A program made the translations under genes and the position numbers. This document shows, piece by piece, positions 1 through 8,187 of a DNA stretch of 14,262 nt (the stretch's first letter is position 1; every line of letters starts with the position of its first letter). This DNA is from DATEVL01 sp035471625 (GTDB taxonomy: Bacteria; Chloroflexota; Anaerolineae; Anaerolineales; E44-bin32), in the NCBI GenBank assembly GCA_035471625.1, contig DATIPT010000067.1:1-14262 (forward strand). The letters run 5' to 3'. Below the pieces are notes generated by a model. The model saw only the letters and a program-made list of their open reading frames with translations, did no database searches and was not told the DNA's origin.

Positions 1-654
1 GCCGGGATCGAAGACCTGCTCTGGTCTCTGACCTCGCTTGGTGGCCAGTCCCTTGTGGGCGACGACCCGCTCACACTCGATCTGACGAAGGGGACGGCAT
101 CCGGCTTCGCAGGCTGCAACACGTACAACGGCCCCTACGAACGCTCGGGGACCTCGATCCAGATCGGCCCACTGGCGTCCACCCGCAGGATCTGTCCCGA
201 GCCGCCGGGTCTCATGGATCAGGAGATCCAGTTTCTGGCCGAGTTGCAGAACGCTGAAGGCCTGGCGATCGACCGCAACGGCCTCCAGTTGTTCGGGTCG
301 AAGTCGCCGGTGACGCTGTCGTTCCATTCGGTGGTCCTCGGCACGGTTGGATTCCTCCAGTCGATCGAGCCGGCCCCCGGCTGGGCCCTGACCGTCCAGC
401 TCCAAGACGTCTCCAAAGCCGATGTTGCGGCCGTCGTCATCGGGGAAACCGTGACCACCGACTTCTCGTCGCTGCCGGTGCCGTACACGATCGCGTTCGA
501 TCCCACGAAGATCGACACGCGGTTCAACTACGCTGTTTCTGCTCGCATCACCGATTCGACCGGCACGCTGCTCTTCGTCAACACGCAGGCCTACCGCGTG
601 ATCACCGCGGGGAACCCCTCGATCGTTGAGGTGATCGTCGAACCCGCCAACTAG
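1..654 (+). CDS. META domain-YbaY domain envelope protein (5' end missing)
   Basis: The frame is open from base 1, so the gene begins outside the window; 217 residues are visible. Residues about 1-108 are a META/HslJ-like domain, with an opening W-x-L stretch, the G-C-N-x-Y motif at 38-42 and the S-T-R-x-x-C-P...M-x-Q-E signature at 60-75. Residues about 112-216 look like a YbaY / YscW-type lipoprotein domain, with T-V-Q-L-Q-D-V at 131-137, an F-D-P-x-x-I-D segment at 166-172 and G-N-P near the end. Both domains are small beta folds found in periplasmic or surface lipoproteins. A signal peptide or lipobox, if present, lies upstream and cannot be seen. The first internal GTG (55) would cut the META domain and is not the start. 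The exact role is unknown; envelope stress or protein quality control is an inference from HslJ and YbaY. The gene ends at a strong hairpin. Confidence 0.8.
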   Translation, partial: AGIEDLLWSLTSLGGQSLVGDDPLTLDLTKGTASGFAGCNTYNGPYERSGTSIQIGPLASTRRICPEPPGLMDQEIQFLAELQNAEGLAIDRNGLQLFGSKSPVTLSFHSVVLGTVGFLQSIEPAPGWALTVQLQDVSKADVAAVVIGETVTTDFSSLPVPYTIAFDPTKIDTRFNYAVSARITDSTGTLLFVNTQAYRVITAGNPSIVEVIVEPAN

Positions 655-682
655 GCGGCCTGACCCGGCAGCAGCCAGATAC

Positions 683-711
683 AAAGGAGCTGTCCTCAGG
701 ACAGCTCCTTT
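683..711. terminator. Bidirectional hairpin terminator between META-YbaY gene and pgk
   Basis: A perfect 13-bp inverted repeat (AAAGGAGCTGTCC and its complement) surrounds a 3-nt TCA loop. The outer A and T ends make short A/U flanks on both strands. It lies 28 nt after the META-YbaY stop and about 50 nt beyond the pgk stop, so it can end both convergent transcripts. Confidence 0.85.
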
Positions 712-761
712 GCCTTCCGATGGGTCTTGCAGGAACCGAGGCCAGCCCCAAGGCCGCTGGG

Positions 762-1937
762 TCAGCGGTCTTCCAGGGCCGCCACGCCCGGCAGCACCTT
801 CCCCTCGAGCAGTTCGAGCGTCGCGCCGCCACCGGTCGAGACATGCGTCATCCGATCGGCTAGGCCGGCCTGCGCCACCGCGGCAGCCGAATCACCACCT
901 CCGACGATCGAGGTCGCCTGGGTCTGCGCCAGAGCACGAGCGACCGCAAAGGTCCCGACGGCAAACGGCGCCATCTCGAAGACCCCCATCGGACCATTCC
1001 AGACAACCAATCTTGCCGACGCCAGGGCCTCGGCGTACGCCTGCGACGTCTTCGGGCCGATATCCATCACCCGCCAGGTCGGCGGCACCTCACCGAGATC
1101 GATCACCCTGGCGTTGGCATGTTCCGAGAACTCGTCGGCAATCACCGCATCAACCGGGAGCATCAGCTTCGCTCCGGCGGAGGCCAGAAGTGCGCGCGCC
1201 GTCTCGATCGCCTCCGCCTCAACAAGCGACTCGCCCATCGCCTTGCCTTGAGCGGCCTGGAACGTGTTGGCCATCCCGCCGCCAACCAGCAGGCGGTCGG
1301 CACGCTGCAGCAGGCTATTGACGACACCGACCTTGTCGGAGACCTTGGCGCCTCCGAGGATCGCCACAAATGGACGAGCCGGCGCGTCCATGACCTGTCC
1401 TAGAAAGGTCAGTTCCTTCTCCATGAGGAACCCGGCGACCGCCGGCAGTTGGTGCGCGATCCCTTCAGTGGAAGCATGGGCGCGGTGTGCCGAGCCAAAC
1501 GCGTCATTGACGTAGCGAGTGCCCAACTTGGCGAGCGCTTCCGACAGCCCGGGGTCGTTCTTGGTCTCTCCGGCCTCAAAGCGGGTGTTCTCGAGGAGAA
1601 GGACCTCTCCAGGGGCAAGCGCATCGGCCGCCGCCTCGGCCTGCGGTCCGACCAGGGCCGCCACGAACCGCACCGGGCTCCCCAGCAGCGCTTCCAGGTG
1701 CCGGGCCACCGGGGACAAGGAGAACTTCGGATCAGGACCGGACTTCGGGCGACCGAGGTGCGAGCACAACACCACCGACGCCCCCTCGTCGAGCAGGTAC
1801 CGGATCGTCGGCAGCGCCGCCCGGATCCGGGTGTCGTCGGAGACCTCGCCGTCCTTCAATGGGACATTGAAATCGACGCGGACGAGCGCACGTTCCCCCT
1901 TCCACTCAACATCGCGCACGGTCTTCTTGGCAAACAT
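762..1937 (-). CDS. pgk: Phosphoglycerate kinase
   Basis: Cytosolic enzyme that transfers phosphate between 1,3-bisphosphoglycerate and ADP (EC 2.7.2.3). The 391 residues match the usual bacterial length. Visible family motifs are V-R-V-D-F-N-V-P (19-26), S-H-L-G-R-P-K (59-65), the E-N-T-R-F segment (116-120), L-G-G-A-K-V-S-D-K (194-202), the hinge and nucleotide-site W-N-G-P-M-G-V-F-E (313-321) and G-G-G-D (346-349), and the S-T-G-G-G-A (367-372) loop. I chose the ATG at 1937: it has a GGAGG five bases upstream, whereas the in-frame GTG at 1949 sits inside that Shine-Dalgarno. It is the last gene of a yvcK-gap-pgk operon, 144 nt after gap. That interval can fold so that the Shine-Dalgarno is paired, which suggests separate translational control of pgk. 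It ends at a hairpin shared with the convergent gene. Confidence 0.97.
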   Translation of the reverse strand: MFAKKTVRDVEWKGERALVRVDFNVPLKDGEVSDDTRIRAALPTIRYLLDEGASVVLCSHLGRPKSGPDPKFSLSPVARHLEALLGSPVRFVAALVGPQAEAAADALAPGEVLLLENTRFEAGETKNDPGLSEALAKLGTRYVNDAFGSAHRAHASTEGIAHQLPAVAGFLMEKELTFLGQVMDAPARPFVAILGGAKVSDKVGVVNSLLQRADRLLVGGGMANTFQAAQGKAMGESLVEAEAIETARALLASAGAKLMLPVDAVIADEFSEHANARVIDLGEVPPTWRVMDIGPKTSQAYAEALASARLVVWNGPMGVFEMAPFAVGTFAVARALAQTQATSIVGGGDSAAAVAQAGLADRMTHVSTGGGATLELLEGKVLPGVAALEDR

Positions 1938-1940
1938 GGA

Positions 1941-1960
1941 CGCCTCCACCTACGGAGGCG
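1941..1960 (-). promoter_or_regulatory. Hairpin sequestering the pgk Shine-Dalgarno
   Basis: On the pgk mRNA, CGCCTCC (1960-1954) can pair fully with GGAGGCG (1947-1941) across a 6-nt loop. The second arm contains the GGAGG that lies five bases before the pgk ATG. In this fold the ribosome site is closed. The pairing is read directly from the sequence; a regulatory role is inference. Confidence 0.55.
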
Positions 1961-1971
1961 CTCTGAGCTCG

Positions 1972-2026
1972 GTCGAAGAGCGCCGACTTTGGATCCCCCA
2001 CACAGTTCGGCGCAGGCCGCTTCGAC
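1972..2026 (-). promoter_or_regulatory. Bipartite long hairpin in the gap-pgk interval
   Basis: Two nested 7-bp stems share an axis: 1972-1978 with 2020-2026, and 1980-1986 with 2007-2013. They are separated by a 1-nt/6-nt internal loop and capped by a 20-nt loop. A smaller stem (2047-2051 with 2058-2062) lies upstream on the mRNA. No U-run follows on the mRNA, so a classical terminator is unlikely. An RNA-processing or translational-control structure, or a stabiliser of the gap or pgk message, is more plausible. Confidence 0.45.
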
Positions 2027-2081
2027 CCCTCCCCTTTGTCTGGGGCAGGCTTCGCTCAGCCTCCCTGCGCCGGCTTCGGGC

Positions 2082-3110
<1,029 letters not shown>

Positions 3111-3132
3111 AGGGAGCTCCTATTGAGTGGGG

Positions 3133-4488
3133 TCAATTGAGGCGGCCGCCAACAGCCGGCGGCTCCGCCGCCGCGAGGTCAAGCGGTCCGGTGCGCTCCT
3201 CGAGCAAGCGCACCAGGACCTCGGCAAGCTTCTCTGAGTCATGCCGACCGGGGGTCTCCGGATCGGCTACGTCCTCGGCCACCATCGGCGTGTCCTGGCC
3301 GTTGCCGGTGACGCGCACGGCCGTCTCCGGATCTGTCGCCTTCGGATTTGGGCACTGATGAACGAGCATCAGGTCGACCAAACGCGCGCCAACATGCTCC
3401 TCGAGGGCGCGCAGGTGGCCGGAGCAGTCATAGCCGTCGGTTTCTCCGGGCTGGGTCGCCAGATTGCACACGAAGACCTTAAAGGCTCGACTGGCCCGAA
3501 TCGCTTCGGTCAACTCACGAACGAGAAGATTCGGTAGCAGGCTCGTATACAAACTTCCCGGCCCGATGACGATCATATCGGCGGCCAAGATAGCCCGAAT
3601 CGCCTCGGGATAGGCCGGGACGTCGTTCGGTTCGAGATGGACACGACGCACCTGCCCTGGCACCACCGGGATCCGGCTCTCTCCTTCAATCCGGAATGCC
3701 TGAGAGTCAATCGCGTGCGCCTTGTCGGCCACGAGCGACACATTCTCAAGCGTCGAAGGCACGACTCGGCCGCGGATCGCCAAGACTCTCCCGGCCTCAA
3801 AGACGCCTCGCTCGAAGCTTCCGGTCACCGCCGCCAGGGCAGCGATGAACAGGTTGCCGAAGGAATGGCCCTCGAGGGTGCTGTCGGTGCCGAATCGATA
3901 GCGAAAGAGCTGGGTGAGCAAGTCCTCATCATCGGACAGGGCCGCCAGGCAGCTGCGCACGTCTCCGGGTGGCGGAAGGCCGAGTGAGCGGCGCAATCTC
4001 CCCGAAGATCCCCCGTCATCGGCCACTGTGACGATCGCCGTCAGGTTGCCGGTCCGCTCCTTCATCCCGCGCAGCAAGGTCGATAGGCCGGTCCCGCCTC
4101 CAATCGCCACGACTTTCGGACCCCGACCGAGGCGGCGGTGTTCGGCGACGGCATCGACGACGGCCTTCCCCGAGCGGAGATAGGGCGCCAGGAGAGCTCG
4201 GTTGAGGCGGAAGACGGAAAGGTACAGCAGGCCGACTCCGGCCACGATGAGGGCCACAGCCCGCAAGGCTGGGCGACCCTCTGCCAGCCCCAATATCCCG
4301 ATGATCGGGGATCCTGGGCTAACCTGCTGCAGCGTCAGAAGAAGCAGGGCGACACCGAGACCAAAGAGCACGGTCCCGATGACCATGGCCACCAGCCATC
4401 GCTTGACCCCCAAGCCAGGCTGCAGCCAGCGCCGGAGTGTCCGCCAACGACTGGCCGACCCGCCATTGGTGGATTCCCGCTCTGGCAT
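3133..4488 (-). CDS. yvcK: YvcK/CofD-like protein with two N-terminal membrane helices
   Basis: Member of the YvcK (CofD-like, gluconeogenesis factor) family. Bacillus YvcK is needed for growth on gluconeogenic carbon and for normal cell shape, and binds UDP-sugars. The 451-residue reading has two hydrophobic helices at about 30-53 and 75-96, then the cytosolic core. Core motifs are G-G-G-T-G-L-S-T (130-137), V-A-D-D-G-G-S-S-G-R-L-R (155-166), P-P-G-D-V-R (173-178), G-H-S-F-G-N-L (207-213) and G-P-G-S-L-Y-T-S (309-316). The Bacillus-type protein lacks the membrane part, so this one is probably membrane-tethered. The frame stays open up to a TTG at 4533, but that TTG is the -35 box of a strong promoter, so it cannot be the start. 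ATG at 4488 or GTG at 4497 remain, and both would give an almost leaderless mRNA. First gene of yvcK-gap-pgk; the common rapZ-yvcK-whiA context is absent here. Confidence 0.9.
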   Translation of the reverse strand: MPERESTNGGSASRWRTLRRWLQPGLGVKRWLVAMVIGTVLFGLGVALLLLTLQQVSPGSPIIGILGLAEGRPALRAVALIVAGVGLLYLSVFRLNRALLAPYLRSGKAVVDAVAEHRRLGRGPKVVAIGGGTGLSTLLRGMKERTGNLTAIVTVADDGGSSGRLRRSLGLPPPGDVRSCLAALSDDEDLLTQLFRYRFGTDSTLEGHSFGNLFIAALAAVTGSFERGVFEAGRVLAIRGRVVPSTLENVSLVADKAHAIDSQAFRIEGESRIPVVPGQVRRVHLEPNDVPAYPEAIRAILAADMIVIGPGSLYTSLLPNLLVRELTEAIRASRAFKVFVCNLATQPGETDGYDCSGHLRALEEHVGARLVDLMLVHQCPNPKATDPETAVRVTGNGQDTPMVAEDVADPETPGRHDSEKLAEVLVRLLEERTGPLDLAAAEPPAVGGRLN

Positions 4489-4504
4489 ACCGGCCACGGC
4501 GAAG

Positions 4505-4533
4505 ACTATACCAGAGCGGTAGGGGGCGGTCAA
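4505..4533 (-). promoter_or_regulatory. Sigma-70 type promoter of yvcK-gap-pgk
   Basis: On the minus strand, TTGACC (4533-4528), a 17-nt spacer and TATAGT (4510-4505) form a near-consensus promoter. The expected transcription start is around 4498-4497, directly at the in-frame GTG (4497) and about 10 nt before the ATG (4488). No good Shine-Dalgarno precedes either codon, which fits leaderless translation. Confidence 0.75.
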
Positions 4534-4671
4534 CGAAAGGCGATCCGTGGGATGTCATGCGGGACGTCGTGGTTCGTCCTGGATAGATTCTCCGGCAAGT
4601 CTCGGGCAGACCCAAACCGGCCCCCTGTCACTCGTCTGTTCCCGCTGGTACCGCCGCCGCAGACCGGGCTG

Positions 4672-4677
4672 TATAAT
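4672..4677 (+). promoter_or_regulatory. -10 element of the apgM promoter
   Basis: A perfect TATAAT preceded by TG lies 36 nt before the apgM ATG. No convincing -35 hexamer sits 16-18 nt upstream (TACCGC at the 17-nt position). Initiation near 4684 would give a leader of about 30 nt. The position between divergent yvcK and apgM supports it. Confidence 0.6.
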
Positions 4678-4713
4678 CCCCATGACCTCTCGATCCCCTT
4701 TTCGGACGCGCTG

Positions 4714-5925
4714 ATGGCACCCCTCCAGATCCTGCGTGACCTTCACAAAGCATCCTCCTCCAAGATCGTATTGCTCGTGCTCGACGGCCTGGGCGGCCTG
4801 CCGCGCACCTCAGACGGAAAGACGGAACTCGAGGCGGCGAAGACTCCCCACATGGACCAGTTGGCCCAGCAAGGCTCGCTCGGGGCGATCGTCCCCCTCG
4901 GGCCAGGCCTGACGCCCGGCTCGGGCCCGGCCCACCTGGCTCTGTTCGGATACGACCCCATCGCGCAGCCGGTGGGGCGCGGCGTCCTCGAGTCTATCGG
5001 TGTCGGACTAGAGGTGAGACGAGGCGACGTCGCGGCGCGCGGCAACTTCTGTACCGTAGACGCCCAAGGGCGAATCACAGACCGCCGAGCCGGGCGTATT
5101 CCCGGCGAGATGGCGGCGCCGATTGCGGAGCGGCTGGCGACGATCCGGGTCGACGGCGCGGAGACAGTCGTCCGCCATGTGCGGGAACACCGCTTTGCCG
5201 TCGTTTTTCGTGGATCCGGCCTTCATCCAGCGCTTGCGGACACAGACCCGCAGGCGACTGGGGTGGCTCCCCTGCCGGTCCAGGCCGCCGACCCGGCGGC
5301 AGAACGGACGGGGCGCATTGTCCAGGCCTGGATCGATCAGGCCTTCGACCTGCTCCGAAGCGAACCTCTGGCCAACGGCCTCACCTTGCGTGGATTCTCG
5401 ACCGACCCGGCCCTGGACCCGTTCCCCGAAGCCTTCGGCGTGCGGGCAGGCTGCGTCGCCGTGTACCCGATGTACCGTGGCGTCTCGGCCCTCGTCGGTA
5501 TGCGAGTGGTCGACTTCGACGGGGAAACGCCGGCCGAGGAGTTCCGCGCCGCAGCGGCCGCCTGGGACGACTTCGACTTCTTCTTCATCCATGTCAAGAA
5601 GCCCGATTCGCGCGGCGAAGACGGCGACTTTGAGGCGAAGGCGTTGGCGATCGAGGAGGTCGACCAGGCGCTCCCGGCGCTGCTCGACCTCAAGCCCGAC
5701 GTCCTGGCGATTACCGGCGACCACTCCACGCCTTCGCAGATGCGAAGCCACTCGTGGCATCCGGTGCCGCTTCTGCTCTGGGCTCCGGCCACCGCGCGCG
5801 TCGATCACGCCCACGCGTTCGGGGAGGCGGCCTGCGCCGCCGGTGGGCTGGGAACGATCCCTTCGGCGTCTCTGATGCCTCTCTTGCTCGCCCACGCCGG
5901 GCGGCTCGAGAAGTACGGGGCCTAG
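4714..5925 (+). CDS. apgM: 2,3-bisphosphoglycerate-independent phosphoglycerate mutase, archaeal type
   Basis: Interconverts 3- and 2-phosphoglycerate without 2,3-BPG, through a phosphoserine intermediate and two divalent metals (alkaline phosphatase superfamily). The 403 residues match ApgM and are shorter than the roughly 510 of GpmI. Metal and catalytic sites are visible: L-D-G-L-G-G with Asp24, P-G-S-G-P-A-H-L with the likely nucleophile Ser70, K-P-D-S-R-G-E-D-G-D (296-305) with Asp298, T-G-D-H-S-T-P (334-340) with Asp336 and His337, and S-W-H-P-V-P (347-352) with His349. Archaeal members usually show G-H-D-G where this protein has G-E-D-G at 301-304. The frame is open far upstream (to 4138) over yvcK, but family alignment and the TATAAT box at 4672 place the start at ATG 4714; its Shine-Dalgarno is weak. 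Divergent from yvcK-gap-pgk, so the enzymes of lower glycolysis share one control region. Confidence 0.92.
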   Translation: MAPLQILRDLHKASSSKIVLLVLDGLGGLPRTSDGKTELEAAKTPHMDQLAQQGSLGAIVPLGPGLTPGSGPAHLALFGYDPIAQPVGRGVLESIGVGLEVRRGDVAARGNFCTVDAQGRITDRRAGRIPGEMAAPIAERLATIRVDGAETVVRHVREHRFAVVFRGSGLHPALADTDPQATGVAPLPVQAADPAAERTGRIVQAWIDQAFDLLRSEPLANGLTLRGFSTDPALDPFPEAFGVRAGCVAVYPMYRGVSALVGMRVVDFDGETPAEEFRAAAAAWDDFDFFFIHVKKPDSRGEDGDFEAKALAIEEVDQALPALLDLKPDVLAITGDHSTPSQMRSHSWHPVPLLLWAPATARVDHAHAFGEAACAAGGLGTIPSASLMPLLLAHAGRLEKYGA

Positions 5926-5969
5926 GGCGGGCCGGCGCCGCGGCTCCCGCCCGCGCAGACACCGAAACG

Positions 5970-6000
5970 GCCAGGGGCACGGCGACGCCGTGCCCCTGGC
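5970..6000. terminator. Hairpin between convergent apgM and fhs
   Basis: A perfect 14-bp GC-rich inverted repeat (GCCAGGGGCACGGC and its complement) with a 3-nt loop lies between the apgM stop (45 nt upstream) and the fhs stop (24 nt away). There is no clear U-run on either strand. It probably ends or stabilises both convergent messages. Confidence 0.7.
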
Positions 6001-6023
6001 AACTCGTGATCGAGAGACGTCGT

Positions 6024-8018
6024 CTAGAACAGTCCGACGACCCTTCCCGTCTTGAGGTCCAGATCCACATCGTAGAACACCGGGCGAGTCGGTAGGCCCG
6101 GCATCGTCCGCATCGTCCCGAGGAGCGGGTACAGGAAACCGGCCCCGACGGAGGCGCGGATATCCCGGATCGGGACGGTGAAGCCCTTGGGAACTCCCTT
6201 GAGCGCCGGGTCGTGGCTCAGGCTCAAGTGGGTCTTGGCCATGCACAGCGGGAGCTTGTCGAAGCCAAGGCGAGTGTAGAGTTCGATCTTCTTCTCGGCC
6301 TCGGGCGAGTACTCCACGCCGTCGGCTCCATAGATGTCTTTGCAGACCTTCTCAATCTTCTGCTTGATCGACCAATCCAAGGGGTACAGGAACTGGAACT
6401 TGGTCGGCTTCTCGGCAGCCTTGACAACCGCTTCCGCCAGTGCCACGGCGCCCTTTCCGCCGTCCATCCAGTGCGTGCAGACGACGGCGTCCTCAGCTCC
6501 GGCCTCCTTGGCCGCCTTGCGCACCAGCTCCACTTCGGCCTGGGTGTCGGTCGCGAACGAATTCACCGCCACGACGACGTTCACGCCGAACCGCTTGGCG
6601 TTCCGGATATGGTGCTGGAGGTTCCCCAGCCCCTTGCGAAGCAGTTCCAGGTTCTCGTCTGTGTAAGCGGGGTCCAGCGGCTTCCCGGCCACGACCTTCG
6701 GCCCGCCGCCGTGCATCTTGAGGGCGCGGACCGTGGCGACCATCACCACACATTGCGGGATCAGGCCCGAGTAGCGGCACTTGATGTCGAAGAACTTCTC
6801 CATTCCGATGTCGGCGCCGAAGCCCGATTCAGTCACGACATAGTCGCCGAGCTTCAGGGCGATCTTGTCGGCAATGATCGACGACTGCCCGTGAGCGATG
6901 TTGGCGAACGGCCCGGCATGCACGAACACCGGCGTTCCTTCGAGGGACTGCATCAGGGTCGGCATGATGGCGTCCTTCATCAGCACGGTCAGGGCGCCGG
7001 CCACCCCCAGGTCCTCGGATGTGACCGCCTCGCCGGCCCGGCTGGTGCCGATGACCATCTTCCCCAGGCGCTCGCGCAGATCGGCGACGTCCGTGGTCAG
7101 CGCCAGGACGGCCATGATCTCGCTCGCGACGGTGATGTCGAAGCCGGTCTCGCGAGTCATGCCCTTCTCTTCGGGCCCCATGCCGATCATGATCCGGCGC
7201 AGGAAGCGATCGTTGGTGTCGATTACCCTCTGCCAGGTGATCGACTCGGGATCGATGTCCAACCGGGCAAAGCGCTTGCGCTCCTCCGGCGTCAGGGCGG
7301 AGGGATCGGTCTTGTCGATCCCGAGCTTCTTGAGCCGGCGCCTCATCGTTGGAGAGAACCGGCGCTTGCCCTTCTTGTCGGCCGGGCACAGGGCGTTGAA
7401 GAGTTGCTCATCGGTCTGGGATGCTTCATGGAACATCCGGGCATCGATGGCCGCCGCCAGCAGATTGTTGGCCGCCGTGATGGCGTGGATGTCACCGGTC
7501 AGGTGGAGGTTGAACTCCTCCATCGGGATGACCTGCGAGTATCCGCCGCCGGCCGCGCCGCCCTTGATGCCGAAGGTCGGGCCCTGGCTCGGTTGGCGGA
7601 TGCAGGTGAAGACACGCTTCCCGAGATGGGCCCCGAGGGCCTGGCTCAGGCCCATCATCGTCGTGCTCTTGCCTTCGCCAAGGGGGGTGGGCGTGATCGC
7701 CGTGACGTCGATGTACTTCCCGTTGGGACGCTTCTTGAGGCGATCCAGAACTTCGAGGCGGACCTTGGCCTTGTACTCTCCGTGCAGTTCGAGCTCGGCA
7801 GGCTTGAGCCCGACTTCCTGGGCGATCAATGTGACTGGCTTCGGCTTGACCGCCTGCGCGATTTCAATATCGGACGGCACCGGCCTGAGCAGCTTGAGGC
7901 GGATCGGCTTGTAGGGAAGACGCTTGGCCTTGGCCTTGGCCTTCGGCTTCACAACCTTGGCGCGTGGCTTCGCCTTGGTCGTCCGCTTGGTCGTCTTCTT
8001 CGGTTTGGCCTTGGGCAT
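6024..8018 (-). CDS. fhs: Formate-tetrahydrofolate ligase, long C1-THF-synthase-like form with Lys-rich tail
   Basis: ATP-dependent ligation of formate to tetrahydrofolate giving 10-formyl-THF (EC 6.3.4.3), the entry of formate into one-carbon metabolism or the methyl branch of Wood-Ljungdahl. The 664 residues exceed the common bacterial 550-560. Residues 1-46 form a Lys/Ala/Pro/Thr-rich tail; the core starts at V-P-S-D-I-E-I-A (47-54). The ATP loop is T-P-L-G-E-G-K-S-T (111-119), followed by R-Q-P-S-Q-G-P-T-F-G (141-150), G-G-A-A-G-G-G-Y (153-160), M-H-G-G-G-P (435-440) and the C-terminal folate-site region P-G-L-P-T-R-P (640-646). A segment at about 228-266 with I-D-P-E-S-I-T-W-Q-R matches the eukaryotic MTHFD1 synthetase domain, and the C-terminus V-V-G-L-F resembles it too. 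The ATG at 8018 has GGAGG nine bases upstream; the in-frame TTG at 8051 lies before that site and is unlikely. Convergent with apgM. Confidence 0.96.
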   Translation of the reverse strand: MPKAKPKKTTKRTTKAKPRAKVVKPKAKAKAKRLPYKPIRLKLLRPVPSDIEIAQAVKPKPVTLIAQEVGLKPAELELHGEYKAKVRLEVLDRLKKRPNGKYIDVTAITPTPLGEGKSTTMMGLSQALGAHLGKRVFTCIRQPSQGPTFGIKGGAAGGGYSQVIPMEEFNLHLTGDIHAITAANNLLAAAIDARMFHEASQTDEQLFNALCPADKKGKRRFSPTMRRRLKKLGIDKTDPSALTPEERKRFARLDIDPESITWQRVIDTNDRFLRRIMIGMGPEEKGMTRETGFDITVASEIMAVLALTTDVADLRERLGKMVIGTSRAGEAVTSEDLGVAGALTVLMKDAIMPTLMQSLEGTPVFVHAGPFANIAHGQSSIIADKIALKLGDYVVTESGFGADIGMEKFFDIKCRYSGLIPQCVVMVATVRALKMHGGGPKVVAGKPLDPAYTDENLELLRKGLGNLQHHIRNAKRFGVNVVVAVNSFATDTQAEVELVRKAAKEAGAEDAVVCTHWMDGGKGAVALAEAVVKAAEKPTKFQFLYPLDWSIKQKIEKVCKDIYGADGVEYSPEAEKKIELYTRLGFDKLPLCMAKTHLSLSHDPALKGVPKGFTVPIRDIRASVGAGFLYPLLGTMRTMPGLPTRPVFYDVDLDLKTGRVVGLF
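7923..7940 (-). repeat. Tandem hexamer CTTGGC x3 inside the fhs tail
   Basis: Three perfect copies of CTTGGC (plus strand) are followed by a degenerate copy, CTTCGG. They encode the alternating Lys-Ala part of the Fhs N-terminal tail (about residues 27-32). This suggests the tail grew by slippage. Confidence 0.8.
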
Positions 8019-8187
8019 GGGGGGTAACCTCCAAGAAGAACGGGCCGCCAAAACGACCCGAGGTCGGGACGTTCATCCTCTCAGTTTGCCGAAAGATCGC
8101 CTGCAGGGCAAGCGACGAGTGTCCAGCGGCCGAGCGAGGGAGGTCACACGAAGCCGCTTGACCCTGTCCCGCTGGGCCAGATCCGGC

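Noticed and set aside
1938..1949. GTG start of pgk at 1949
   Set aside because: This GTG is part of the GGTGGAGG ribosome site that serves the ATG at 1937.
4138..4713. N-terminal extension of apgM
   Set aside because: The frame is open, but this part overlaps yvcK antisense, lies upstream of the TATAAT at 4672, and adds 192 residues unlike any ApgM.
6213..8027. Long open frame of about 600 codons on the plus strand
   Set aside because: It is exactly antisense to fhs, is rich in Gly, Arg, His and Leu without any domain, and arises from high GC at third codon positions.
8019..8051. TTG start of fhs at 8051
   Set aside because: It lies above the GGAGG that serves the ATG at 8018.
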